From positions 1 to 39,585 of the forward strand of contig JAJZIY010000028.1 in NCBI GenBank assembly GCA_021828475.1: a stretch of 39,585 bases of DNA, in the 5' to 3' direction. Below, one piece after another: positions 1 through 7,913 of this stretch. Position 1 is the first letter of the stretch; the number at the start of each line of letters is the position of its first letter. The notes below the pieces were generated by a model, which made no database searches, was not told the origin of the DNA, and saw only the letters and a program-made list of their open reading frames with translations. The DNA comes from Actinomycetes bacterium (GTDB lineage Bacteria; Actinomycetota; Acidimicrobiia; Acidimicrobiales; Palsa-688). Made by a program: the position numbers and the translations under genes.

Positions 1-6
1 CGGCCC

Positions 7-38
7 AAACGTGAACTGGGTCCCCACCGAAACGTGAA
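7..38. repeat. Repeated AAACGTGAA motif, possible insertion-sequence end
   Basis: The 9-mer aaacgtgaa occurs at 7-15 and again at 30-38 (period 23), immediately before the 3' end of the tRNA-Val gene. The longer 12-mer cccaaacgtgaa at 4-15 recurs at 30142-30153, where it lies at the breakpoint of a truncated SRPBCC gene next to a transposase fragment. Repeated short motifs at a terminus are typical of IS21-type ends. Reading this as the tip of an element lying mostly left of the window is inference. Confidence 0.35.
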
Positions 39-45
39 GACCTCT

Positions 46-122
46 TGGTGGGCGCTACAGGACTCGAACCTGTGACCTCAGCCGTGTGAAGGCTGCGCTC
101 TAACCAACTGAGCCAAGCGCCC
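46..122 (-). tRNA. tRNA-Val (anticodon CAC)
   Basis: Read on the minus strand, a full cloverleaf can be folded by eye. The acceptor stem GGGCGCT pairs with AGCGCCC, the D-stem GCTC pairs with GAGC, the anticodon stem CAGCC/GGCTG carries loop TTCACAC, and the T-stem ACAGG/CCTGT encloses TTCGAGT. The loop places CAC at the anticodon, which reads the valine codon GUG. The discriminator base is A and the 3' CCA is encoded in the DNA (46-48). tRNA 3' ends are common integration sites, and IS-end-like repeats abut this one. Confidence 0.95.
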
Positions 123-347
123 GTGCCCCCGGACGAGCCCACCAGACGGGCACGCCGGGCGCCAGGACCATCAACATAGCCGACAGGCGCCGCCGCCGGG
201 CCACTGCCGGCAGTGCGGGCGCAGGCCGCGGCCCCCCCGCAGGTGCACCGGGCTGCCGCTCAGCACCCGGGCAGCCCCGTCTCGGCGGCCCACCCGGGCA
301 TCGTGGGGGCGAGCCAGGACTGCCTGCACAAGCGCTACGTTGGATAG

Positions 348-941
348 GTGGCCCAGCCCGACCCCGAAGCACCGATAGAAGCCTCGCCGACAGGGAAGAC
401 GCCCGCCGGCGAAGGTCCCAGAGCAGCAGCCGGCCGAGACGACATGGCCACCTCGGGTGCCTGGGCCGAGGACGAGATCCCAGAGGACGAGGTCGACGAG
501 GACGAGGACGAGGACGGCGAAGCGACCGAGACGGTGGACGAGCAGGGGCGCCGCCACGTCAGGCGGGCCGCGCCCGAGGGCACGGACGAGCTGTTGGAGA
601 AGGCGGCTCCGCGCCACACCGGGCTGCCGGACTCCGCCGAGCGCTGGCGGGTGCGCAGCGCCACAGGCACGGTGCTGACCGCCTTCGCCATGGGCCTCCA
701 GCAGGTCTTCGAGCCCGAGCGCAACCAGCCCGCCATCGTCATGGAGACCTCAGGCGAGCCTCCTGAGGACCTGCCAGTTGAGGCCGAGCTGGCGCAACTG
801 GGGCCCAGGCAGAGCTCGATCACGGTCCGCTCCTGGCTGCTCGGCAAGCCGGCCAAGCAGGTGCCCATGGCACCCCAGGCCACCGACGACAGCGCTCCCC
901 CGGCAAGCAGCGAGAGCGGGCCGGCGCAGGCAGGCAACTGA
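348..941 (+). CDS. Acidic hypothetical protein (197 aa)
   Basis: I do not recognise a family. The GTG start at 348 has no Shine-Dalgarno, but a TANNNT-type -10 (tacgtt, 336-341) ends six bases before it, so the message may be leaderless. The N-terminal 70 residues are low in complexity and very acidic (an Asp/Glu run around residues 42-60). The middle (about 75-165) looks folded and includes a hydrophobic Val-Leu-Thr-Ala-Phe-Ala-Met stretch, and the C-terminus is Ala/Ser/Pro rich and probably disordered. There is no signal peptide or clear membrane helix. Its stop (TGA, 939-941) shares one base with the ATG of the next gene, so the two are probably translationally coupled and work together with that membrane protein. 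Confidence 0.7.
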   Translation: MAQPDPEAPIEASPTGKTPAGEGPRAAAGRDDMATSGAWAEDEIPEDEVDEDEDEDGEATETVDEQGRRHVRRAAPEGTDELLEKAAPRHTGLPDSAERWRVRSATGTVLTAFAMGLQQVFEPERNQPAIVMETSGEPPEDLPVEAELAQLGPRQSSITVRSWLLGKPAKQVPMAPQATDDSAPPASSESGPAQAGN

Positions 942-1624
942 TGCCCCTGCTGCGGCGCACGCCCAAGCAGGCCGTGACGCCCGAGCAGAAGCGCCAGCGG
1001 GCGGAGGCCAGCCAACAGCGCATGGCCCTCATGCGCGAAGCCCGCGCCGCGGTGCGGGGCATGCAGAAGCCCGAGCCCGTGCGGGGCATCTACGTCAGCA
1101 TCTTCCTGGCCGCCGTAGCCGTCTACTCCTACCTGGGCACCGACGTCGAGACCCTGACCAAGACGGTCAACCACAAGACGGTCAGCTACACCGCCATCGT
1201 CCAGCACCCGGCCGCCGCCGTCGTGCTCCTGGCGATCGCCGTCGCCGGCGCTGTCAGCACCTACTGGAAGCGGCGGATGGTCACGGGAATCGTGTTCATG
1301 CTGGCAGCGGCGTTGGGGATCAGCACTCCCCTGCCCAAGTCGGTGAGCGGGTACCAGTGGGCGATCTTCGTCGTCCCGGCAGGGTACGTGCTCTGGATGC
1401 TCATCTTCAGGATGAACAAGGAGCAGAAGGCGTACCTCTCCAAGCACCGTCCAGCGGCTGCCGCCGCACCCGCCGCCCGGAGCCGGACGGCAGAGCGCGC
1501 CCCGGCCAGGACGGGCCGTGGCCGGCGCAAGCAGGAGCCGGTACCCACGACCCCCTCTGGACGGCCGCTGCCCCCGCCGAGCAGGCGGTACACGCCGCCC
1601 AAGGCCAAGGTCGCCGACAAGTAG
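941..1624 (+). CDS. Hypothetical multi-pass membrane protein (227 aa)
   Basis: No family is recognised. A charged N-terminal segment (about 45 residues, Arg/Gln/Glu rich, possibly helical) is followed by four hydrophobic segments at about 49-65, 86-106, 112-128 and 139-155. The tail is long, basic and Ala/Pro/Arg rich (from about residue 165 to the end) and looks cytoplasmic and disordered. The start codon overlaps the stop of the acidic upstream protein. An acidic soluble partner next to a basic-tailed membrane protein suggests an electrostatic complex, but this is inference only. A gap of about 190 bp without recognisable signals separates it from the lipid-type operon. Confidence 0.7.
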   Translation: MPLLRRTPKQAVTPEQKRQRAEASQQRMALMREARAAVRGMQKPEPVRGIYVSIFLAAVAVYSYLGTDVETLTKTVNHKTVSYTAIVQHPAAAVVLLAIAVAGAVSTYWKRRMVTGIVFMLAAALGISTPLPKSVSGYQWAIFVVPAGYVLWMLIFRMNKEQKAYLSKHRPAAAAAPAARSRTAERAPARTGRGRRKQEPVPTTPSGRPLPPPSRRYTPPKAKVADK

Positions 1625-1818
1625 CCGACAAGTAGCCGGCACGAGCCGCGGCCGGGGCCGCCAGCGCCGAACGGGGCCACGGACCGCTGGCACAGAACGG
1701 GCGTCACGGGCCCGGGGGCGTGGGACAGGAGCGTGCACCGAGCGGCCCAGTGGCGGGGTCGGCCCTTCCCGGAGCCCGGGACCTGAGCCCCCAGCCGGTG
1801 GCGTGGTAGACAAAAAGG

Positions 1819-4191
1819 ATGCTCCGAGAGGCTCTGGCTGGCCGCCGCATCGCCATAACGGGCGCCACCGGCTTCCTCGGGACGGCGCTCACCGAGCGGG
1901 TCCTGCGCTGTCTGCCCGACACCGAGCTGGCGCTGGTGGTGCGGCCGGGGCGCAGGGGCGCAAGGGACCGCGTCGAGCGCGACGTCCTGCGCAACGACTG
2001 CTTCGCCCGCCTCCGCCGTGAGCTTGGTGGGCGCTTCGACCAGGTGGCGGCGGAGCGGATCGTCCCCGTTGCCGGTGACGTCACGGTCGACGGGCTCGGC
2101 CTCGACGAGGAGGGCAGAGCGGTGCTCGCGGGCTGCTCCACCGTCGTACACTCGGCCGCCACTGTCAGCTTCGACTCGCCGCTCGACGCCGCAGTCGAGG
2201 TCAACCTTCTCGGCCCCTCCCGAGTGGCAGAGGTCCTGCGGGGCCTGGGCGCAGGCCGCGGCACGCTGCCCCACCTGGTAGCCGTGTCCACGGCCTACGT
2301 GGCCGGTGGCCGCCGCGGGCCGGCACCCGAAGCGCCCCTGGCTGTCACCCCCTTCTCGACACGGGTCCCGTGGCGGGCCGAGGTGGAGGCGGCCCGCCGG
2401 GCGCGCTCGGACACCGAGGCCGCCAGCCGGGGCCCCAAGCAGCTGGCCACCCTGCGCGCCAGGGCACGCGCCGAGCTGGGCGCCGCAGGGACGCCGCTGC
2501 TGGCCGAGAAGACCGAGAAGCTGCGCCAGGAGTGGGTCGACGACCGCATGGTCGAGCTGGGCAAGGCCCGCGCCCAGGCTCTCGGCTGGCCCGACGCCTA
2601 CGCCTACTCCAAGGCCCTCGGGGAGTGGGCGTTGCTCGAAGGGCGCGGCGACCTGCCGGTCAGCATCGTGAGGCCCTCGATCATCGAGGCTGCCCTGGCC
2701 GAGCCCCACCCCGGATGGATACGCGGGTTCCGCATGGCCGACCCGGTCATCATCAGCTACGCCAAGGGCCTGCTCGAGGAGTTCCCGGGCATACCCGAAG
2801 GCGTCATCGACGTGATCCCCGTCGACCTGGTGGTAGCCGCCATCCTGGGCGTCGCCGCCCGCGGCCCGGTCAGCGAGCCCGACATCGTGCACGCCGCTTC
2901 GGGGGCCCGCAACCCGTTACGGTACGGCCAGCTGGTCGACCTGGTGCGCGAGTGGTTCTCCGAGCACCCCCTGGCCGACGACAAGGGCCAGCCCATCGAG
3001 GTGCCGGAGTGGTCGTTCCCCGGCCGGCGGCGCGTGCAGAACCAGCTCCGGCAGGCGACCAAGGCGCTGAAGGCCACCGAGCGGGTGCTCCAGGCCCTGC
3101 CTCTGCGGGGCAGCAAGGCCGAAGTGGCCGCCCGGGTGGAGGAGCGCCGCGACGAGGCGGAGCGGGCGCTCGGCTACGTGGAGCTGTACGGGGCCTACAC
3201 CGAGACCGAGGCCATCTTCTCTGTCGACCGCCTCCTCAGCCTCTACGGCGAGCTGAGCCCGGACGAGCGCGACGAGTTCTGCATGGACCCGGCCGTGGTC
3301 GACTGGCCGCGCTTCTGCCACGAGATCTACCTGCCCGCCGTGGTCGCCCACGCCCGGGCCCGTCTTGCCGGGCCACGGCGGCCCGCCGGCGGCACCGCCA
3401 CGCTGAGCCGAGCCGAGCGCGCCAAGCGGGCGGTCCTGGCGCCCGAGCGCCAGCTGGCCGTGTTCGACCTGGAGAACACGCTGGTCGCCACCAACGTCGT
3501 CGACAGCTATGCCTGGCTGGCGACGAGGCGGATGGAGCTCGGCGACCGGGCCCGGTTCACGGTCAGGACGCTGCTCGAGGCTCCCCGCATGCTGGCCCTG
3601 GACAAGGCCGACCGGGGCGACTTCCTCAGGTGGTTCTACCGCCGCTACGAGGACGCGGACGTCGGCCGCCTGCGCATCGACTCCTGGGAGCTGGCCAGCG
3701 ACCTGTTGCTGGCCAAGTCGTTCCCCGCCGGTGTCCGCCGGGTGCGCCAGCACAGGGCCCTCGGGCACCGGACCCTGCTCATCACGGGGGCCCTGGACTT
3801 CGTGATCGAGCCTTTCCGGCCGCTGTTCGACGACGTGGTGTGTGCCCGTATGCGCCCCGGCCAACGGCCCGGAGAGCTGACGGGCGAGCTGGACGAGGCA
3901 CCGCCCACCGGCGAGGCCAGGGCCCTGATCATGGCCGAGTACGCCAAGGAGCACGGCCTGTCGCTGAGCGAGTGCGTTGCCTATGCCGACTCCACCAGCG
4001 ACCTGCCCATGCTGGAGGCGGCCGGCTTCCCCGTCGCCGTCAACCCCGAGACCAAGCTTGCCGCCATCGCCCGGCGCCGGGGCTGGCACGTCGAGCACTG
4101 GCCGCGGGCGGGCGGTTTCGCCCGGCCAATGCTGCCCTTCGGGCCGATCTCGAGCCCAAAGCAGGGCTCGGGCCGTCTAAGGGACATATGA
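1819..4191 (+). CDS. Fatty acyl-CoA reductase fused to HAD-IB hydrolase domain
   Basis: This is a 790-residue two-domain enzyme. Residues 1 to about 400 form an extended SDR of the fatty acyl-CoA reductase (male-sterility, NAD-binding_4) type, with the Rossmann motif TGATGFLG at 14-21 and the catalytic Tyr261-x3-Lys265. Such domains reduce acyl-CoA to aldehyde or alcohol with NAD(P)H. Residues about 540-760 form a HAD-IB (SerB-like) phosphatase domain, with motif I starting at Asp550 (DLENT), a Thr-Gly motif II (LLITGAL) and motif IV DSTSD at 724-728. Motif I has Glu552 where phosphatases normally have the second, acid/base Asp. An in-frame TAG at 1807 fixes the ATG. The gene ends in an ATGA overlap with the dehydrogenase and leads the four-gene operon. 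The fusion suggests that reduction and dephosphorylation act on one lipid substrate, which is unknown. Confidence 0.85.
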   Translation: MLREALAGRRIAITGATGFLGTALTERVLRCLPDTELALVVRPGRRGARDRVERDVLRNDCFARLRRELGGRFDQVAAERIVPVAGDVTVDGLGLDEEGRAVLAGCSTVVHSAATVSFDSPLDAAVEVNLLGPSRVAEVLRGLGAGRGTLPHLVAVSTAYVAGGRRGPAPEAPLAVTPFSTRVPWRAEVEAARRARSDTEAASRGPKQLATLRARARAELGAAGTPLLAEKTEKLRQEWVDDRMVELGKARAQALGWPDAYAYSKALGEWALLEGRGDLPVSIVRPSIIEAALAEPHPGWIRGFRMADPVIISYAKGLLEEFPGIPEGVIDVIPVDLVVAAILGVAARGPVSEPDIVHAASGARNPLRYGQLVDLVREWFSEHPLADDKGQPIEVPEWSFPGRRRVQNQLRQATKALKATERVLQALPLRGSKAEVAARVEERRDEAERALGYVELYGAYTETEAIFSVDRLLSLYGELSPDERDEFCMDPAVVDWPRFCHEIYLPAVVAHARARLAGPRRPAGGTATLSRAERAKRAVLAPERQLAVFDLENTLVATNVVDSYAWLATRRMELGDRARFTVRTLLEAPRMLALDKADRGDFLRWFYRRYEDADVGRLRIDSWELASDLLLAKSFPAGVRRVRQHRALGHRTLLITGALDFVIEPFRPLFDDVVCARMRPGQRPGELTGELDEAPPTGEARALIMAEYAKEHGLSLSECVAYADSTSDLPMLEAAGFPVAVNPETKLAAIARRRGWHVEHWPRAGGFARPMLPFGPISSPKQGSGRLRDI

Positions 4192-5408
4192 AGGCGCTGC
4201 AGGTCGAACGGAGCCTAGCCCGGTTCGCCGCGGCACGGGTGGCATCGGGCTGGCGCCCGGGAGCGGGAGGACGCTACGGGCCGCTGGCCCTGGCCGACAT
4301 CGACCCGCCCGAGGTGCCCGGCCCAGGCTGGCACCTGCTCTTCCCCCGCCTGAGCGGTATCTGCGGCAGCGACCTGGCCACGGTCGACGGGCGGTCGTCG
4401 CGCTGGTTCGAGCCGGTCGTCAGCTTCCCGTTCGTCCCCGGTCACGAGGTGGTGGCCGACACCGACGACGGCCGCCGGGTCGTCATCGAGCCCGTCCTCG
4501 GCTGCGAGGCTCGCGGGGTCACCCCGCCCTGCCTCGCCTGCAGCCAGGGACGGCGCCGCCACTGCGAGAACATCACCGGCGGGCACATCGCCCCGGGGCT
4601 CCAAACCGGGTACTGCGAGGACACCGGCGGCGGCTGGTCGCTTGCGCTGGTGGCCCACGAGTCCCAGCTCCACGATGTGCCCGAGGCCCTGCCCGACGAG
4701 GCGGCCGTACTGGTCGAGCCGGCTGCCTGCGCCGTGCACGCCGCCCTCACGCCGGTGGCCGGGCCGACCGTGCAAGCAGCCGGCAGCGAGGTGGCGGCTG
4801 TCGTCATCGGGGCCGGCACCCTCGGCCTTTGCACCATCGCCGCTCTGGCCCGCCTGCGGGTCGGACTGGGACAGGTCATCGCCGTCGCCAAGCACCCACA
4901 CCAGCGGCGTCTGGCCCGCCAGTTCGGTGCCACCTCCGTCGTCGAGCCGGGCGAGGTCCGCCGGGCTGTCCGGCGCAGCACCGGCGGGTGGGTGCACGAC
5001 AACGGCCAGCTCTCGGCCGGCGCCCCCCTCGTCTTCGACTGCGTCGGCAGCGCCGCGTCCCTGGCCGACGCCCTGGCGGTGACGGCGCCCGGGGGGGCAC
5101 TCGTGCTGGCGGGGATGCCGGGGCCCCTGCACGTGGACCTCACGCCGCTCTGGCAGCGGGAGATCTCGCTCGTCGGCTCGTACACCTACGGCCCCGAAGC
5201 CCTGGCGGGCGGGCGGCACAGCTTCGAGATCGCCATGCAGTTGGCGGCGGAGCTGCACTTCGAACAGCTTTTGTCGGCCACTTACCACCTGGACCGGTCG
5301 GCCGACGCCATAGCCCACGCCGCCGAAGCCGGGCGGCGGGGCGCGGTGAAGATCGCCTTCGACTTGCGTGGCGAGAAGAAGGCTTCGATACAGGCGAAAG
5401 ACAGGTAG
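4188..5408 (+). CDS. Zinc-dependent medium-chain alcohol dehydrogenase
   Basis: This 406-residue MDR-family dehydrogenase interconverts an alcohol or polyol with the carbonyl using NAD(P). Catalytic zinc ligands are expected at Cys59 (GICGSD), His86-Glu87 (PGHE) and Glu177 (VEPAAC). Four cysteines at 106, 115, 118 and 126 form the structural-zinc lobe, although the Cys106-Cys115 spacing is looser than usual. The nucleotide-binding Gly-x-Gly-x-x-Gly is at 208-213. The ATG overlaps the preceding TGA (ATGA, 4188-4191), and the next gene starts three bases after the stop. Its position between an acyl-CoA reductase and an acyltransferase suggests it handles a lipid aldehyde, ketone or glycerol-type intermediate. 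The substrate cannot be read from the sequence. Confidence 0.85.
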   Translation: MKALQVERSLARFAAARVASGWRPGAGGRYGPLALADIDPPEVPGPGWHLLFPRLSGICGSDLATVDGRSSRWFEPVVSFPFVPGHEVVADTDDGRRVVIEPVLGCEARGVTPPCLACSQGRRRHCENITGGHIAPGLQTGYCEDTGGGWSLALVAHESQLHDVPEALPDEAAVLVEPAACAVHAALTPVAGPTVQAAGSEVAAVVIGAGTLGLCTIAALARLRVGLGQVIAVAKHPHQRRLARQFGATSVVEPGEVRRAVRRSTGGWVHDNGQLSAGAPLVFDCVGSAASLADALAVTAPGGALVLAGMPGPLHVDLTPLWQREISLVGSYTYGPEALAGGRHSFEIAMQLAAELHFEQLLSATYHLDRSADAIAHAAEAGRRGAVKIAFDLRGEKKASIQAKDR

Positions 5409-5411
5409 TAG

Positions 5412-6998
5412 ATGCCCCGACCCGGGTTCGTACTGGAAGTGGACCGCTCCACCCCGCCTGTGCTCATGTGGCACGGCGAGGGCTACCGACTGGAACGGTT
5501 GCCCGCCGACCGCAGCCGGGTGGTCTATGCCCCCGAGCCGCTGGCCCCACTGGCAGACCCCGACGAGGCCATACGGCGTGCCCTGCTGGAACCACTGGGC
5601 GACAGCGCCCCGCTGCCCGAGCTGCTCTTCGCCGGGATGCGGCTCACGATCGCCTTCGACGACCTGTCGCTGCCCCTGCCACCGATGCGCCGGCCCGACA
5701 ACCGCCAGCGGGTCATCGAAGCGGTGCTGGACCTGGCCGCCGCGGCCGGGGTGGACGACGTCGTCCTCATCGCCGCCCTCGGACTGCACCGGCGCATGAC
5801 CGACGCCGAGCTGCGTCATGCGCTCGGCGACCGGATATTCGACGCCTTCTCACCGAGCGGCCGGCTGCGCCAGCACGACGCCGAGGGCCCCGAGGGCCTG
5901 ACATACATAGGCAAGACCGACCACGGCGAGGACGTCGAGGTCAGCCGCCGGGTGGCCGAGTCCGACCTGCTCGTCTACGTCAACATCAACCTGGTGGCCA
6001 TGGACGGCGGGCACAAGTCCACCTCCACCGGCCTGATGAGCTACAAGAGCGTCCGCCACCACCACAACGTCCGGACCCTGCAGCACAGCCGCTCGCTGAT
6101 GGACAGGCCACACTCCGAGCTGCACTCGTCGGCTTGGCGCATCGGTCGCCTGCTCGGCCAGCACGTGAAGGTCTTCCAGATCGAGACGACCCTCAACAAC
6201 GACGCCTTCCCATCCAACATGGCCTTCCTGCAAAAGCGCGAGTGGGAATGGGGGGTGCGTGACCGCGCCTCCTACCTCGCCAGCAGCCAGGGCCTGTCGC
6301 TGCTGAGCCCCACGGCGCGGCGCAACATATTCCATTCGATAAAGGCGCCGCACCAGATGACGAGCGTGCAGGCGGGCGAGGTCGAGGCGGTCCATACCCG
6401 GACGATCGCCAACCTCCACCGCCAGCAGGTCGTCGATGTCGAGGGCCAGAGCGACGTCGTCGTGTTCGGGCTCCCCCACGTCGGGCCATACAACGTCAAC
6501 TCGATAATGAACCCGCTGCTGGTCATGTGCATGAGCCTCGGCTACTGGTTCAACATGTACATCGGCAAGCCGCTCATCCGCCCGGGTGGTGTGATAATCG
6601 TCTCGCACCCGACCCCGTGGGCCTTCCACCCGGTGCACCACCCCTCGTACATCGACTTCTTCGAGGAGGTGCTGTCCGCGACCACCGATCCCCTCGAGAT
6701 CGAGAAGACCTACGAGGAGCGCTTCGCCACCGACGACTGGTACCGCCACCTCTACCGCACCAGCTACGCCTACCACGGCGTCCACCCTCTCTACATGTGG
6801 TACTGGGGCGCGCACGCCCTCGAGTACGCCGGGGCGACGATAATCGTGGGAGGAAACCGGCGTGCCGTCAGGCGGATGGGCTTCCGGCCCGCCTCCACCC
6901 TCGCCGACGCCCTCGAGATGGCGGAGGACCACGTCGGCCGCGACCCGTCGGTGACCTACTTCCACTGCCCCCCGGTCATGCTCGCCAATGTTCACTGA
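5412..6998 (+). CDS. Lactate racemase (LarA/DUF2088) homologue
   Basis: This 528-residue protein has a LarA-type N-terminal domain: AFDDLSLPLP at 81-90, ALGLHRRMT at 122-130, VAESDLLVYV at 181-190 and GGHKS at 199-203. LarA uses a covalently bound nickel-pincer (NPN) cofactor for hydride transfer at an alpha-hydroxyacid. Aligning Lys202 with LarA Lys184 places His126 on His108 and His218 on His200 with unchanged spacing, so the cofactor lysine, a nickel ligand and one catalytic base appear kept. The position of the second base (His174) falls at Ile192. The C-terminal half diverges and is rich in aromatic residues and His (YMWYWGAHAL region). No larB, larC or larE is in the window. Its place in a lipid operon suggests a substrate other than lactate. 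Confidence 0.75.
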   Translation: MPRPGFVLEVDRSTPPVLMWHGEGYRLERLPADRSRVVYAPEPLAPLADPDEAIRRALLEPLGDSAPLPELLFAGMRLTIAFDDLSLPLPPMRRPDNRQRVIEAVLDLAAAAGVDDVVLIAALGLHRRMTDAELRHALGDRIFDAFSPSGRLRQHDAEGPEGLTYIGKTDHGEDVEVSRRVAESDLLVYVNINLVAMDGGHKSTSTGLMSYKSVRHHHNVRTLQHSRSLMDRPHSELHSSAWRIGRLLGQHVKVFQIETTLNNDAFPSNMAFLQKREWEWGVRDRASYLASSQGLSLLSPTARRNIFHSIKAPHQMTSVQAGEVEAVHTRTIANLHRQQVVDVEGQSDVVVFGLPHVGPYNVNSIMNPLLVMCMSLGYWFNMYIGKPLIRPGGVIIVSHPTPWAFHPVHHPSYIDFFEEVLSATTDPLEIEKTYEERFATDDWYRHLYRTSYAYHGVHPLYMWYWGAHALEYAGATIIVGGNRRAVRRMGFRPASTLADALEMAEDHVGRDPSVTYFHCPPVMLANVH

Positions 6999-7911
6999 AC
7001 GGCTGACCCGGCTCAAGCGGCTCCCCTTCCCCCTCGGCACCCCCGACTGGCCGGGACAGGTGCCCCGGCCGCCCGAACGCGGCGACCTCGGCGTCAACTA
7101 CGGCACGGACTGGGCCCGGCGGTACCCGGTCAGGCTGGCCAGGGCCGCCTACACCGAGGCGGTGACGCGCCCGCTGGTAGCCGCGGTTGCCAAGCCCGCG
7201 GTGGAGGGCCTGGACAGGTTCGAGAACGTCGAAGGCCCGGTGATATTCGCCGCCAACCACTCCAGCCACCTGGACACGCCGGTCATCACGTCGGTGCTCC
7301 CGGACCGTTGGCGCCACAAGCTGGTGACCCTGGCAGCAGCCGACTACTTCTTCGACACCAAGCTCAAGGCGGTCTATTTCTCCTTCGCCCTGAACGCCAT
7401 CCCGATCGAACGGCTCAAGGTGAGCCGGCGGGCTTCGGACAAGGCGGAGGAGCTGCTGGCCGAGGGCTGGAACCTGCTCATATTCCCCGAGGGCGGCCGC
7501 AGCCCAGACGGCTGGGGCCAGCGGCACAACGCCGGCGCCGCCTGGCTGTCCGTGCGCAGTGGGAGGCCGCTCGTCCCGCTCCACGTGCAGGGTACCGGTC
7601 GCCTGTGGCCGAGAGGGGCACGGCGTATCTACACCGGCCACACCGCGGTCACCTTCGGGCGGCCCGTATGGCCGGACGCACCACGCCAGCAGGTTGCGGC
7701 CCGCCTGGAGACGGCGATCGCCGAACTGGCCGACGAGACCTCGACGGACTGGTGGTCGGCGCGACGGCGCGCAGCCGCCGGCTCCACCCCGTCCCTGCTG
7801 GGGCCGACGGCTGCCTCATGGCGCCGCTCATGGGCCTTGGGGCCCTCGCCCAAGGACCGGGCCCGCCGCCGTTCTCCGGCCGGCGAGAAAGTCTGGCCTC
7901 CCAAGCCCTGA
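6988..7911 (+). CDS. 1-acylglycerol-3-phosphate acyltransferase-like (PlsC family)
   Basis: This 307-residue protein has the catalytic NHSSHLD motif (His91-x4-Asp96) and the phosphate-binding FPEGGRS motif at 166-172, the two hallmarks of PlsC/LPLAT acyltransferases. These enzymes move an acyl group from acyl-CoA or acyl-ACP to a lysophospholipid or another alcohol at the membrane. The C-terminal 50 residues are Ala/Arg/Ser rich with no clear domain. The start overlaps the LarA-like gene by 11 bp, so this is the last gene of the four-gene operon. With acyl-CoA reductase, dehydrogenase and LarA homologue upstream, the acceptor may be a modified glycerol lipid rather than ordinary lysophosphatidate (inference). 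Confidence 0.85.
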   Translation: MFTERLTRLKRLPFPLGTPDWPGQVPRPPERGDLGVNYGTDWARRYPVRLARAAYTEAVTRPLVAAVAKPAVEGLDRFENVEGPVIFAANHSSHLDTPVITSVLPDRWRHKLVTLAAADYFFDTKLKAVYFSFALNAIPIERLKVSRRASDKAEELLAEGWNLLIFPEGGRSPDGWGQRHNAGAAWLSVRSGRPLVPLHVQGTGRLWPRGARRIYTGHTAVTFGRPVWPDAPRQQVAARLETAIAELADETSTDWWSARRRAAAGSTPSLLGPTAASWRRSWALGPSPKDRARRRSPAGEKVWPPKP

Positions 7912-7913
7912 GA

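Noticed and set aside
335..1813. Long minus-strand reading frame of about 490 codons
   Set aside because: It is a shadow of the two plus-strand genes: composition is typical of antisense high-GC DNA and no motif is recognised. The same holds for minus-strand frames at 2917-4098, 4215-5819 and 5850-7097.
1819..7911. Nickel-lactate racemase operon (lar)
   Set aside because: No larB, larC, larE, lactate transporter or regulator is present; the neighbours are lipid-type enzymes and one LarA catalytic His is missing.
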